From: Anas platyrhynchos
Lineage: Eukaryota > Chordata > Aves > Anseriformes > Anatidae
DNA length: 64,000 nucleotides
NCBI RefSeq assembly: GCF_047663525.1
Contig: NC_092613.1
Span: forward strand, 3,745,501 to 3,809,500
Direction: 5' to 3'
The position numbers and the translations under genes are program-made. The notes beneath the pieces are model-generated. The model was given only the letters and a program-made list of their open reading frames with translations, did not search any database and was not told the origin of the DNA. The stretch's first letter is position 1. Each line of letters begins with the position of its first letter. Below are positions 34,501 through 46,000 of the stretch, one piece after another.

Positions 34501-37500
34501 CAGCCAGGCTGGGAACACTCCCTCCCAGCAGCATCGGAGTATTTTGCTCACCAGAGCCATGATTTTGATCAAAGGAAACGTTAGTCATTGGAGAGCTGAG
34601 CCTTTGGTGTTAAAATTAAATGCTAGATGGTAAACTGGCATCCACGATAAAGAAAACTCCGCTTTACCAGCAGGGACGTGCATTGTGTCCCAGTTTAAAA
34701 ATGCAACAAGGCAATCGTGTCCTGCCTCTGTGCGGGTTTTTCATTAGCTGCACAAAACCAGCATTGCTCCTGGGACAGTCCAGGCAGATTTTTAATCCAT
34801 CCACACCCCAGTTGTGCCCCATGCCATGAGCCGAGCCCCAGCCGAGGGGCTGATGCCTTCAGAAATCGGGGCCCAGCTGCTGCTCCGAATCAGGCTGGAA
34901 GGAGCAGCATCTGTTGCAGCATGTAAGAGAGCTTTGGGGTCTGTTGGTGGTGTATAAAACCCAATATAACATTACCTATAATTTTTAAAGCCAGCTCCAG
35001 TCCTGCAAATAAAATACCTCCAAGGTCCGTTTCTCTGTTCTTTAATGGCTATAAACTGTTGCCAACTATTCCTCTCCCCTCTCAGCTTGCTTTGTAGTAT
35101 CGGCACAGCCTCCGGATCGATTTACACGTACAGGCAGCAAACAGTCGCTCCCACCCTCTCCAGTCCCGTATCCCACAGCTCAGCGGCCACGGGGTGACTC
35201 AGCAGTGCGGAGCACGGGCATGACTAACTCTTCCCTCCACAGCAAACAGGGATTTCGGGTCTTTGTTCAATGCATTCCTCTGTGCCGGTGGAAGCTGCCT
35301 AGGAAACACCCCGGCCCAGCAGCGTGACTCAGCCCGAGGAGGAGCACTCTGACGGCTGGGGTGTGAGGACACCGGGCTGTGGCTGTGCCGGGGCTGCCCT
35401 TCGCTGCAAGCTGGGCTGCAAGCAGGCAGAGCAGCGAAATCCCTCCCTGGTGCTCCTCAAGCACACCCATTTACTCTTATTCTCATGAATGGATGTTCTT
35501 TTTTTGGTGGCCTGTCCCTTGAAATAACATCTCAGGCTGACAGCCTGGTTTGCCGGTAATCCTCCTGGTGCCATTTGGGCGGCTTCCTCCAAGTGGCTTT
35601 TGGACCTGCTGGGAGGGTTTTCCTGCCATGAAACTGAGCAGGGTGACTGCTGCTGAGGTTTGTGTCTGGCTTCTCTTCACCCCCCCAGCACGATGAGGTG
35701 GTTTGGGAGCGAGGACCTCATCCCTCACCCAAGACACCCGTGGAGACATGCCCAACGAGACACTGTTACTGCACACCTGATGTTCTTCTTCTCTCTGCGC
35801 TGAGCAGGTTTTAAGCAGGAAAAAGCCAAAAACTTTGGTCCAGCAACACCCAGGAGTGGGGCAGCGAACCCAGCCCTGAAGCTTTAACTGCAGGCGTGCC
35901 TTTAAAGGGAGGGAGCTGGAGGGGAGGGGTATTTCGTATGGGGCTGGAGGGGTTGCAGCTCTGGGGTAGATGTGGTTTGTGGTGCCTGACCCTAAGCAAG
36001 GAAACGGTGGGTCCTGAACTGTGAGTACCGACCCTGTGGGGTCTGACACAGCTCTTTCCTAAGCAGCTGGTGTGTTTGGGTTCTGCTGTGTTGGGACACA
36101 TGCACGGGGTTGTGACTTTGGAAGGCTTCCCCTTGCCCTGTGTAGGGCTTTTGGGGCTCATCTGAGAGGAGCCTCAGCTGCACCCATGGGAGCAGCCGGA
36201 CCCCTGAGCCTGTGTGTAAGGGGCTGATGGTCTGTGTCCTCTGGGAGCAGCAGCACTCCTTGCTGCTGTTGCTCTCTGCTCCCACATTTGCATCCAGACC
36301 TTTCCCCGGTGCACCCGGGGACAGGTTTCTGCTGGAGCGAAAGCAAAAACGTGTTTTGCAGCCTGGGCTGGTAACTGCTGTGCTGCCTGCCTCTGGGGGT
36401 GCCTCCGTTCCCAGCCCCGGCAGCCGGTCACACCCCGTACTCCTGCTGAGGGATTTCTGCTGCCCCGGGATGGGGTTCGCTCTGACAGATCGCAGTGCTC
36501 AGAACACAACAGAGCCCCGCTGTGCTCACCTCCCCACCAGTTCCCAGAGCTGGGATCCCAATGCTGACCCTGCCCTAGAGAATACCCATGTCCCCCCAGC
36601 CCTGGCACAGGGGCACAGGGTGGAAGGGCATGGATGGGATCCCCCTCCCGGAGCCACCTGCACCGTGGCATTGCCGAGCTTGCCCTGAGCATCTCCTTTG
36701 ATCTGGGCGCTGCGCCACGTTTCCTCTCATTAAGGGAGCCCATAAAACCCACCGTGAGCACGGCCTGCTGCGGGCAGGGCTGCCTGCACGCTCCGGTGCT
36801 CAGCTCCCGTGCTCAGCACGCCCTTGCCGGAGGGAAACGGCGTCTGATTGTCCCCCCCTGTCCCTCGGGGACGTGACCGGTGTGACGGAGGAGAGGCGGT
36901 GGCCGGGCCTAGCCGGGGAGGCAGCTGGCCCTGGCCACAAGCCACACGGTAACCCAGCCTCTCATTCAGCAGCAGAGCGTGTGGTTACCTCAGTGAAGGC
37001 TGTAATTAGGCTGCTTGGCACTAACTTGCCTCAAAAAAGCCGGGGAGGAGGGGAGAACCTCACATCAGCCATTTTAGGCAAAACTTTACAGGGGGGGAAA
37101 TGGAGGCCAGGGCAGGACAAGCCTGCTGTGGGAAGCTGGTTCCTCTGCGCTCTGTGTACTTTCTCTCCACGATACCCGGTGCCCGTCGGACCAGACCCTC
37201 CCAGTACACCCCAGTTCAGCCCAGCAGAGCATCCCAGTCCCCAGCTCAGAGCTGGAGCCTGTCCCACTGCTGGCCGTGCGCGGAGGTGGGCACCGTGCCC
37301 GCTCCGAGCCGCAGCAGGAGCGCACTTCCCGGCCGCACTGCGATAAGCCGCGCTGTTCATTCATCGCGGTGCGCTGACCGCAAGCCAGGCCAGAGGGCCT
37401 GCGTGGCCCAATTGGAGGCAGAGGAAATGCTGCTTGGTGTGGTAATCAATCTCCCAAAGAGCTATTGAAAGCGGAGGCTGTGCCGCGGGAGGCTCCGGGC

Positions 37501-39136
37501 TGGAGCAGGGTTTGCGGCAGGGCCCTCTGGGTTTCATCAGGGGCTGAGATGAGCGAGTGCGGAGGGGCAGAAACGCAGCCAAGCTCGTGTGGTCAGAGCT
37601 GATCTGCTTCCAGAAGGTCTCCGGGCTGCTCTTGAAAACCTGCCCATCGATGGGGACTGCACGAGGCTGTCGAGGAGAGCTTGGGGAAGTAACAGGGTTT
37701 TTTGCCCAGGGCGTGAATCAGAGCGTGCCCTCGGAGATGAGCCAGCGGAGCTGCGAGTGATGCTGTCACACAGGGGTGACTGTAGTGGGCGATGGAGTGG
37801 CTGATGTGGGGCAAAGCCCCCTTGTGCAACTGCTCAGGAGCTTGTGTGGAAGCCACGAAGAGGCAACGAGTGCGGGGCTGTGGCTGGGCAGCCCAGCGAG
37901 GGCGGCTGTGCAACGCCCTAGCTCTTGGGCAATGCGTGGGGACGGATGGGGAGCGGAGCTCACCCCTCGCCCTCCATGTCCCTGACACTGTCTGCCCTTG
38001 TGGCCCGCAGCGAGGGTACAGCTGGCAGCCCCAGACCCTGCGCCACCCCACAATTACCCTATGTTTGCTTATTAGGGAAGTTACAGGCCTGTGCAAACAC
38101 TTCCATTTGCTCTTGATAAAGTCAAGGGAGAAAAAATTGTGCCTGTGAGGTGCGGCCAGTCCCGGCGGGCTGCACACCGGGTGCGAGGGCCCTGTGGGGT
38201 CAGCTCGGCCGAGGACCAGAGGTGCCCCCGGTCCCCACTGTCACCTGGGCACTGCCCTGGCCCCGCAGCTCCCCAGACAGCCGCGGCGTTTGTCCCGAAG
38301 TGGGCCCGGCGTCGCTAACGGCAACTGCTAATTGTTCTCTTGCTCTGTACTATATTTAATTCCCCACTATTATTTTTTCCCCTTTTAATCATAAAAAGCC
38401 TAAATTTCCCTCGGGGAAGGTTATTGGCTCGGCTGTGGAAATATACCTGCAACTTGCACGGAGCTACACCACGGGGGGATTGGCTGTATTTTTAAACCCA
38501 AGTACAAAGTGTCTTCAAGCTGGCTTTGCTTAACCCTTTTTGGGGAGGCTGGGTGGGATTGGGGGGCTTTTTCCCCTCTGCTGGGCTCCAGCTGCTTTGC
38601 CTACCCGTCCTTGGGGCAGGGTGGTCCTGGGGGACAGGAAGATGGGCAAGGGGTAAAGGTAGGACTGGAGGAATTGCCCTTTTTCCCTATTTTCCTATGT
38701 CTTCATCATTTCTGTCTTGTTGGTGTCAGGGATGCTTTTTGTGCACCGGCGGGTTCCAGCCACCCTTGAGGGGTCAGAGGGGCTCGGGTTAGCACACGTA
38801 ACCTGGAGCCACGACACCTTTGAGGATGTGGGCCAAAGTCATTCAGTCTGCAGCTATTTTGGGGAGCTGCTCCCGCGAGGCTGCACAGTGCCACCGTTGG
38901 GGCCAGCCGGGCGGGAGAGGAGGCACAGATGGGACAGACAGGAGGGAGCTGGCCCTTGTCCCTGCTGTTAATGAAGTTGTCTGCGGGGGTTTCAGCCCTG
39001 CCCTGACAGACCTTGGGTCCCCTTTCAGCTGGCTGCTGGTGGGGAGGTTTGGGGTTTGGGTTTGCAGCTCAAACCAAGGAGATTTGGGGTCACCACGTCA
39101 CGCGGATGCACGTAGCATCTTCTGCACCAAAAGGAC

Positions 39137-39222
39137 GTGTTTTTGTTTGTTTGTTTGTTTTGTGTTTGTTTTTTTTTGTTTGTTTTGTTTTGTCTTGTTT
39201 TGTTTTGTTTTGTATTTTGGTG
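39137..39222. repeat. (TTTG)n / (TTTTG)n simple repeat
   Basis: A T-rich tandem repeat shifts from TTTG to TTTTG units with small interruptions. It may be the reverse complement of an expanded poly-A tail, but no element body was recognised. Confidence 0.85.
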
Positions 39223-42200
39223 TTGGTTAAACTGGACTCTGAAATCCTCACCAAGGAGGAAAAACATCTCCTGTTTGCTGGTAGCTGTAGCCTGCAGTCA
39301 GTCCTGGCCTGATTCTGTGGGGTGGCTGGGGCAGGAGGAGGGTGCAGTGGTGTGACGGGCACCGTGCAGACCCCAGGGTGGCCTCTGCATTGCATCCGTG
39401 GGCAGCAGCGGGGTCAGCGTGCCCGGCGCCCACAGGACAAGGGGGGCAAACTCGCCTCCTGGCCAAGAATCCCCCTGTTATGTGCATCTGCTGACAGCCT
39501 TCCCGCTCTGCACACAAGGGCCTGAGTGTCTCCCTCTTTCCTCCCCTAACAAAGGAGCCTACAGTTATTTTTTGCTTTCCTCTTGCATGCGGCTTCACCC
39601 TTGAGTTCCCAGCCTGGATTTGGGATGCCCAAGGAGATCCAGCAGGGCTCTGGGATTCTGCTTGAATACCACGACCTGCCCAGCATCCCCACTGCATGGC
39701 CAGCAGTGTTCCTGCTCCCACAGGCTCTGGCCAAACTCAAGCTCCAGCTGGGCTCCTGCCCAACCTGGGGGGGGGCTCTTGAGGCTGTCCAGCTTTTTGG
39801 AGGGTCGGGAAGCCAACACGGTGCAGCTGCAGACTCAGGGAACTCTCACCGCGAAGCCCGGCAGCCGAGGGCCGTCGTGGGAAGGGTGTGCGGGAGGTGT
39901 GGGTGGAGGGGATCTGTTGCCAAAGGAGCATCCTGCGGACGAGGCTGGGGGGCCCGGGGGAGGGAGGCGGCCCCGCAGTTTGAGAGGCTGCCCGCAAAGG
40001 AGCAATTTCAGCATGTGAAAGGAATGTGGCCCCGGCCCCGCCAGGGATGAAGGCTGTGCCTGGGAGCGGGGATGGCCGCTGCTGGCCTGACTCACCGGCC
40101 GCCTCTCCGCAGCCGCTTCCTCTCCGGGAGGCAGAAACTCCCAGTTTTTATTTATCGCGTGGCCTAAAGTAGGGGGTAAGGAAGGAAACGCTCTTATTTT
40201 TAACTCCTCTATCTCCCCGGGGTGTGGGGGGAGCAAGGCAGCCACTTGGCTGCGTGCGCCTGGGAGCATCCTCACGGCCAGGGCCGCTCCGCTCACCTGG
40301 GGCTGCAGCCTCTCTGCAGCTCCCCCCAGCACCTCGGAGTCTGCACCCATGCCAAAATATCCCTACGGGTTGGGAGCAGCCCAGAGACCACCCTGGGGGC
40401 ACACATGGGGTTGACAGCGTGATGGCTCCGTGCGGTTGTGCCCGCATTGAGGTGGGTGCAGAACAGGCAGGGGTGTGTCCCCAAAACACATTCTGCTCCC
40501 CATCCCTGATGGAGCTGAGCGGGGACACAAGGCCCAGAGCGTGGGCTGGATGCGGTGCTCACCACCCCCAGCGTGGGGACGGGGCTGCCTCCTGTTCTGG
40601 GGGTGCAAAGGAGCCCGCGAGGGGCTTCACCTGTTTGTCCTTCTGGATGGCAGAAAGCTGGCCAGATGTATGTTTGCTTAGTGCAGTGGGATGTTTTGTT
40701 TTTTTTGCACTTCCAAGAGATTTTTACCACCCAGCGCTCTGCAAACATGAGCAGTCCCAGGGGTGCAGGAGGATGGGTGTGTTGGGAGCCCAGCTTGGGC
40801 CAGTGGTGCCCGGCAGTGCCCAATGATGCCGGTGGGCGCACCGCATGCTGGCTGAGATGCCACTCGTGCCTTTGATCAGAGAGGCTGATTTGTGCACAAA
40901 GTTTTGGTCTCTGATTCCTTGGGGGCTTTCTTTGAGCTCCTGTTGTGAAACCTTCATTTGCTTTTAACAGCAGCGAGTTTTTTTTTTTCTTATGATCTTC
41001 TCTTTCCCCCCTCTGTTGCCCTGAGATAAAGGCTTCTAAATTTGTCCTGTGCTGAAAACGCAGCTAATCCTGATGGACCTGAATTCGCATCTTCCCCGAA
41101 GGAATTGCACTAATTTTTTTTTCCCCTTTGTTCTGCCAGGGGACCTGTCCGTTTCCTCGTGGAAAAAAAAATCACTATTTAGGGCAAGGTTTAGATTCCT
41201 GAAACCTGTGTGTTTGTTTGCAAGGAAGGAGGACAGGAGGGAAATAAATGAGAAAAGCATCATGCTTTTTTTTTTTTTTTCCCCTTCCAATATTGTTTTT
41301 ACAGCAGACAAGTTTTAATTAAATTGTGGAACTAGGGCAGTTGTGCTGTCCAGAAGATGCTCTGAGGACTCGATCCTTTTCCGCTGGTCCTTTTCCTTTT
41401 GCACTGGGAGCTCGGAGCTGCTTGTCCAGCCCCAGGTTCACCACGAAAAGGCTCCTGATGGGATTTAGGCACCGGGACGGGGGGGGCTTTGGGGTGTGTG
41501 TGGGACCTCCTGCTGCTGGCGGTGATGGGTGGGCTGGGTGCTGGATGGGGCTGGCAGCTGGGGGGGTTTGGGTGATGGTGCATGGGTGTGAGGGGCACAG
41601 AGAGGTGGCAGGAGGTGAAGCAGGATCTGCTTCAGCAGGGGACCTGCCTGCTGGCACCCGCACTTCAGGAAGCCCGTCTGACCACAAACACTTGCCTGGG
41701 GCAGAAAAATCCAGCGAGAGCTGCCTTGCCCTCAGCCCGGGGCTTTCCCCTGCTCCCAGGTGGTGCGGGATAGCCAGGCTGGGGGAGCGCTGCCTGAAGG
41801 GGGGCTTAGGAGCGGGGATGGAGGGCTGGGGGTCCTGGGTCTGTTCCTGGGGAGGATGGAGCAGATGGAGGGGTGGTGAGAGCAGCGCCCTCACTGCTGG
41901 GGCAGCCGCAGAGGGGCTGGGTGGGACGGGGTGGTCGCAGCAGCCTCAGTTTCCCCCTGGCAGGTGCTGGGGGCGATGTCACATCCCACCTGCACGGGGA
42001 ATTTGGTTTGGTGAGGGACGCAAAGTGCAGCTGCCAGCTCCCAGCACCTCCCTTTCTCCTGTGTTTGTGTACGGGCAGCACCCCGAGAGCCCCCACGGCT
42101 GGCAAGGAAGCACCCGGTGCTTTTCCGAGGAGAGGAGTCCAGGGCAAAGGGGGCGAGAAGGAGACCCCGGAGGGGCTGGTGGTGGGGCTGGGGGCTCTGC

Positions 42201-42448
42201 TGTGGGGCTGGGGGGCCAAGAGCCCTGGGGAGCTGCATCGTGGGGTGAACCCAGGGCAGCTGGCGTGCGGTGGAAGTGCTCGCTTCTGCCGGGCTGCTGC
42301 GAGTGTGGCGTGCCCAGCCTCGGCGATGCGGGGACTGGGGGCCGCTCGATGGCTTTGGGGTGCTGCCCCCCCCCACCCCAGCCCACGCTCCCCCAAGCCG
42401 GGAGGCGGGGAGCAGAGGGTGGGGCCTCTTTTTGGGCATCCCCCCCCT

Positions 42449-42466
42449 CACACACACACACACACC
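42449..42466. repeat. (CA)n microsatellite upstream of ITPR3
   Basis: A short run of nine CA units follows a poly-C run, about 470 bases before the ITPR3 start codon. It is probably length-polymorphic. Confidence 0.85.
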
Positions 42467-42494
42467 CAGGCAGCTCCGGTTCTCCTCCCAGGCC

Positions 42495-42560
42495 AAAATT
42501 ATTTGCATGCTTTTTCGAGCAGGACTTCCTGATTGCTCTCTATTGGCTGCAGGTAGAAAG
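42495..42560 (+). promoter_or_regulatory. ITPR3: Putative ITPR3 core promoter: octamer plus inverted CCAAT box
   Basis: An exact octamer motif ATTTGCAT lies at 42,501-42,508 and an inverted CCAAT box (ATTGG) at 42,542-42,546, about 380 bases upstream of the start codon. No TATA box is seen. The spacing is typical of octamer/CCAAT promoters. The transcription start is inferred to lie shortly downstream and is not proven. Confidence 0.4.
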
Positions 42561-42629
42561 CTGTGCGGAGACGGAGACACGGACAGCCGGACAGATCTCA
42601 TGCAAACCTCTAGTTGAGCCTCTTCCCCA

Positions 42630-42669
42630 CTCTTCTCCTCCTTCTTCTCCTCCTCCTCCTCCTCCTCGC
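42630..42669 (+). repeat. ITPR3: CTT/CTC-rich tract in the probable ITPR3 5' UTR
   Basis: A pyrimidine run of CTTCTTCTCCTCCTCCTCCT type ends in CTCGCAG. It may be transcribed leader sequence, or the polypyrimidine tract of an acceptor at about 42,670. If it is an acceptor, the first exon lies further upstream. Confidence 0.6.
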
Positions 42670-42922
42670 AGCACGCCCGCGGCTGCCTGGCTCCCTTGGC
42701 TCGCGTCCTGCCCAGCACATGTAAAAGTTGTGCGAGAGCCCGTGCCCGCGTCCCGCTCCCCTCCGCTGTTCGCAGGGAGCCGGCGAGGAGAAGGGGGCGA
42801 GAGCCGGGCTGGAAGAAGCCCCCCTGGGCTGGTTCCCGTGAGCCCCGCTTGCCCCATGGTGGATTTCTGCGAGGGAAGGTGACTTGGGGAAGAAGCGGCG
42901 CTGCGCCGGGTCGAAGGCAACC

Positions 42923-43011
42923 ATGAATGAGATGTCAAGTTTCCTGCACATCGGGGACATCGTCTCCCTGTACGCCGAGGGCTCGGTCAATGGCTTCATC
43001 AGCACTTTGGG
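42923..43011 (+). CDS. ITPR3: ITPR3 coding exon 1
   Basis: The start exon encodes residues 1-29 plus two bases of Gly30, with donor GG|GTGAGT. The start context AACCATGA has the favourable A at -3. Confidence 0.98.
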
Positions 43012-46000
43012 GTGAGTGAGCCCTGTCCCGGAGCCTGCTCAGCACCGTGGGTTTGTTTCTCCGGGCAGAAGGGGAAGGGGAGGTGGTGCCGGGGCTGACC
43101 CCGCTGGGAACAGGGGCTGGGGACCTCTTCCTGCAGGTGCGGGGCCATGGGGAGTGCAGGCTGTGCCGAGGGAGCCCCTTCCACCCTGGATGGTCACTGC
43201 TGGGGCAGGATGTGGCCCTGGGGCTGGGGGGGCGGACCTGCAGCCCACGCTCTGGCAGCCGTGGCCAGAAGTTTGGGGACTGGAGGGGACGAGGTGGGCT
43301 CAAGCAGCAGGAGGGTCCTTGGGCTTGTGCATGGGGCTTGGGCAGCCACAGTCCCTCTGTGGGGCACAGCGGGAGGAGAGCTGCCAGCCCTGCCCCGTGT
43401 GGCTGCTGGTGGCTGTCCCCTGGGCCAGGCACCGGTAGATCTCCAGCTCTCGCTGCCCGCTTTGTGGTCCCACGGAGCCAAGCTCGCAGCGGGCGTCGCT
43501 GTGGGGTCACCACCCGTGGGTGCCCATGGGCACCAAGCCCTGCTGGGTGCTAGGGGCAGTGTGGGCACGGCCAGGTCCAGGCTGAGCCATCTCCTTACAG
43601 CCCCTTCCCACAGCAGAGCAGGAGGGGATCTCGCAGCCCCACCTGGGGACACGCAGGAACCTCAGGGACCTGTCCCTTGTCCCTGCAGTTTCTGTGCCTA
43701 AGCAGGAGCGTGGGAGCATTTGCCCAGGGAGATGCTCCGTCCCTGTTGAGGACAGGGCTGGTGGGTGCCCTTGGGCACAGAAGGGTTTGTACCTCACCGT
43801 GGGGTGCCTCGATACGATGGGGATCACTGGAAATGCCGCTGCCCCTGGGCTGCCCAAAGCAGGGACCCAAATCTTGCCCGCAGCTCCGAGCGGTGCCGGC
43901 GCCGCTTCCAGGACGTGGGTCTGTGCCAGCACCTGCCCCATCGCGCATGTAGGAGAGGCTGAGATCAGCCAGGAATGTTGCCTTGGATGGGATTCCTGGG
44001 GCAGGAGCTGCCTGGCCCTATAATCTGCGATGAATGCACTTGCTCCCACATGCCTGTGTATAACCGGAGCCGTACATACCGGCGCCCACACGTGTACGCG
44101 CACCCACTGCTGGGCACACGCAGCCTCCCGCTTAATGCCCTGGTGCCCAAAGCCCCGCTGCTGGGCAGGAGTGGGCGAGGGCACGGGCACAAAATCTCCG
44201 TGTGCCCACCTGCGTGGTACCAACCTCGGGTCCTGCACGTGCAGGATGCGGCCGCTCTGCGCCCAGCCCTCCCTGCTGGGCTGGGTGGGAGGACGCCCCC
44301 CAGGTCCCTTTCGGAGGGGTCTCCTGGCGGCTCGCTCGCTTTCCCAGCACGGGGATGTCCCAGGGCAGGGGCTGCGAGCTCGGCAGCGCGGCACTGAGCG
44401 CGCCTCCATCCCGGTGGGAGCCGGTGCTGGTTATTAGCCCACGCAGCGTGTCCCAGGGGCTCGCCAGGAGCCAAATTAAGAGGTGTTTAGACACTCTGGA
44501 GCTCCAGTCTCTTTGTAGCTCTCGTCCCCAGATCCCTCTATTTTATTTTATTTTTTTTTCAAAATGCTTCTCTAGTTTTATAAACATCTCAAAAGCAGGG
44601 CTTGCTTGGAGAGACCGTTCTCCCAGGCCCCAGCGTAGCTTTTGCTGGGCAGCCTCGCTTTCCCAGGACTCTGTTTCCTCTGGGTTGTTTCCCACCCTCC
44701 GAAACTGTTTTCCCTTGTGCCCCGCGACCTGGGAGACCCAACCGCACCTTAAATCACTCCTGCGATAAGGGAGTGGGTGACTCACTGAGAGTGCTTCTCC
44801 CCAGCCCTACTGCTGCCTGTTTGGGACCTTGTTTGGCTCATTTGCAAGGCAAATAGCTCTGCCAGCCCCAAGCTGGGCGCTGCGTGCCCAGCTGAGCACC
44901 CCACGGAAGTGCTCCCTCCATCCTTCCTCGATGAAGGCAGGAGGGTTCGGACTGGTGTGGTCCGCAGTGGGATCCCCAGTTTATATGGGATGACACGGAG
45001 AGTTTCCAGGTGCTGGTCCCAAAAGTTAAAGAATGCACCCCAATGTCCTGGTGCTGTGGTTCCCCATCCTGGCAGGGCAGTGAGCTCTTCCCAGGAGAAC
45101 TTCTGGGGCCTTTGGGGCATCCTGGCGGATGTGGGTTTGAACGCCACCAAAATACAAAGCCGGGGGTGCCTGCAGGTGATGCCGCAGGATGCGCAGGGCT
45201 CTGTGCTTGGATGCACCCCAGGTGGGAGGCGCAGTGGTGCTGGCAGTCCCCGAGGCCATGGCTGCAGGACACCCGGACAGGCTGCAGCGGGGTGCGTGGC
45301 TCTGCAGCCGCTGAATTAAACCCAGTGAGCCCGGTGTTGTTCTGGACCAGGAGCAGCGAGCGGGGGAGTCCTTCACCTCCAGCCCAGGGTGAAGCCCTGC
45401 AGGGGAACAGACCCAGAAGACATAGGGGGTGCTGGCCGTTCTCACTGTCCTCGCTTTGAAGAACTCAGCCCCATCATTTGGGAGATCTTGCGGGGCTCTT
45501 AGCAGCCCCCATGAGTCCTGGGTGTGGGGGTCCAGCAGCCCTGCAGTGCATCAGGGAGCAGGATGCCCTGAAAAGCAGCAGGGAAGCAGGACCAGGTCCC
45601 TCATTAACACTAAGCCTTAACTTTTATTTCTTTTCTTTTTCTTTTTTTTTCTTTTTTTTAAAGTGGTCTCTTTTCCCTGTTCATCCAATGGACTTGCAAT
45701 GGGGGTTGGTGGCACGGGGAGCCCTGCAGCCCCCCCCGGCTGAGCCTGTTCTGTTCATGGGCCCCATCAAAGCCCCAGGGCACGAACCCTTCCTCCTGCA
45801 GACGCTGCCTGCAGTGGGCGTTTGCTCTGCAGGAGGAAAAACCACCCGCTGAAGGGTGGGGAGGACTCATGTGCGCTCCAGTGCTCGGCTAAGTGGGGGA
45901 ACGTTGGCCAAAACTCCCCAAGTCACTAAAATGCTAAAGATAAACCAAAAGGAGGAGGTTATTTAAGAAGGGCAGGGCAGGAGCTGAGCACTGAAGCAAC

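Larger units (their letters stand above)
31521..42499. other. Intergenic DNA between the middle gene and ITPR3
   Basis: I found no exon with coherent splice sites and a protein-like frame. The block holds poly-T and GT runs near 31,600-31,635, a TTTG/TTTTG repeat at 39,137-39,222, and alternating AT-rich (33.5-33.7 kb, 38.3-38.5 kb) and GC-rich parts. A GC-rich area from about 41.3 kb to the ITPR3 promoter keeps long frames open on both strands by composition. Confidence 0.6.

Noticed and set aside
41326-42882. 518-codon plus-strand frame ending just before the ITPR3 start codon
   Set aside because: It is GC-rich promoter and leader sequence with Gly/Pro/Ser-biased translation and no domain. 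It overlaps the ITPR3 promoter and 5' UTR, so it is best explained by composition.
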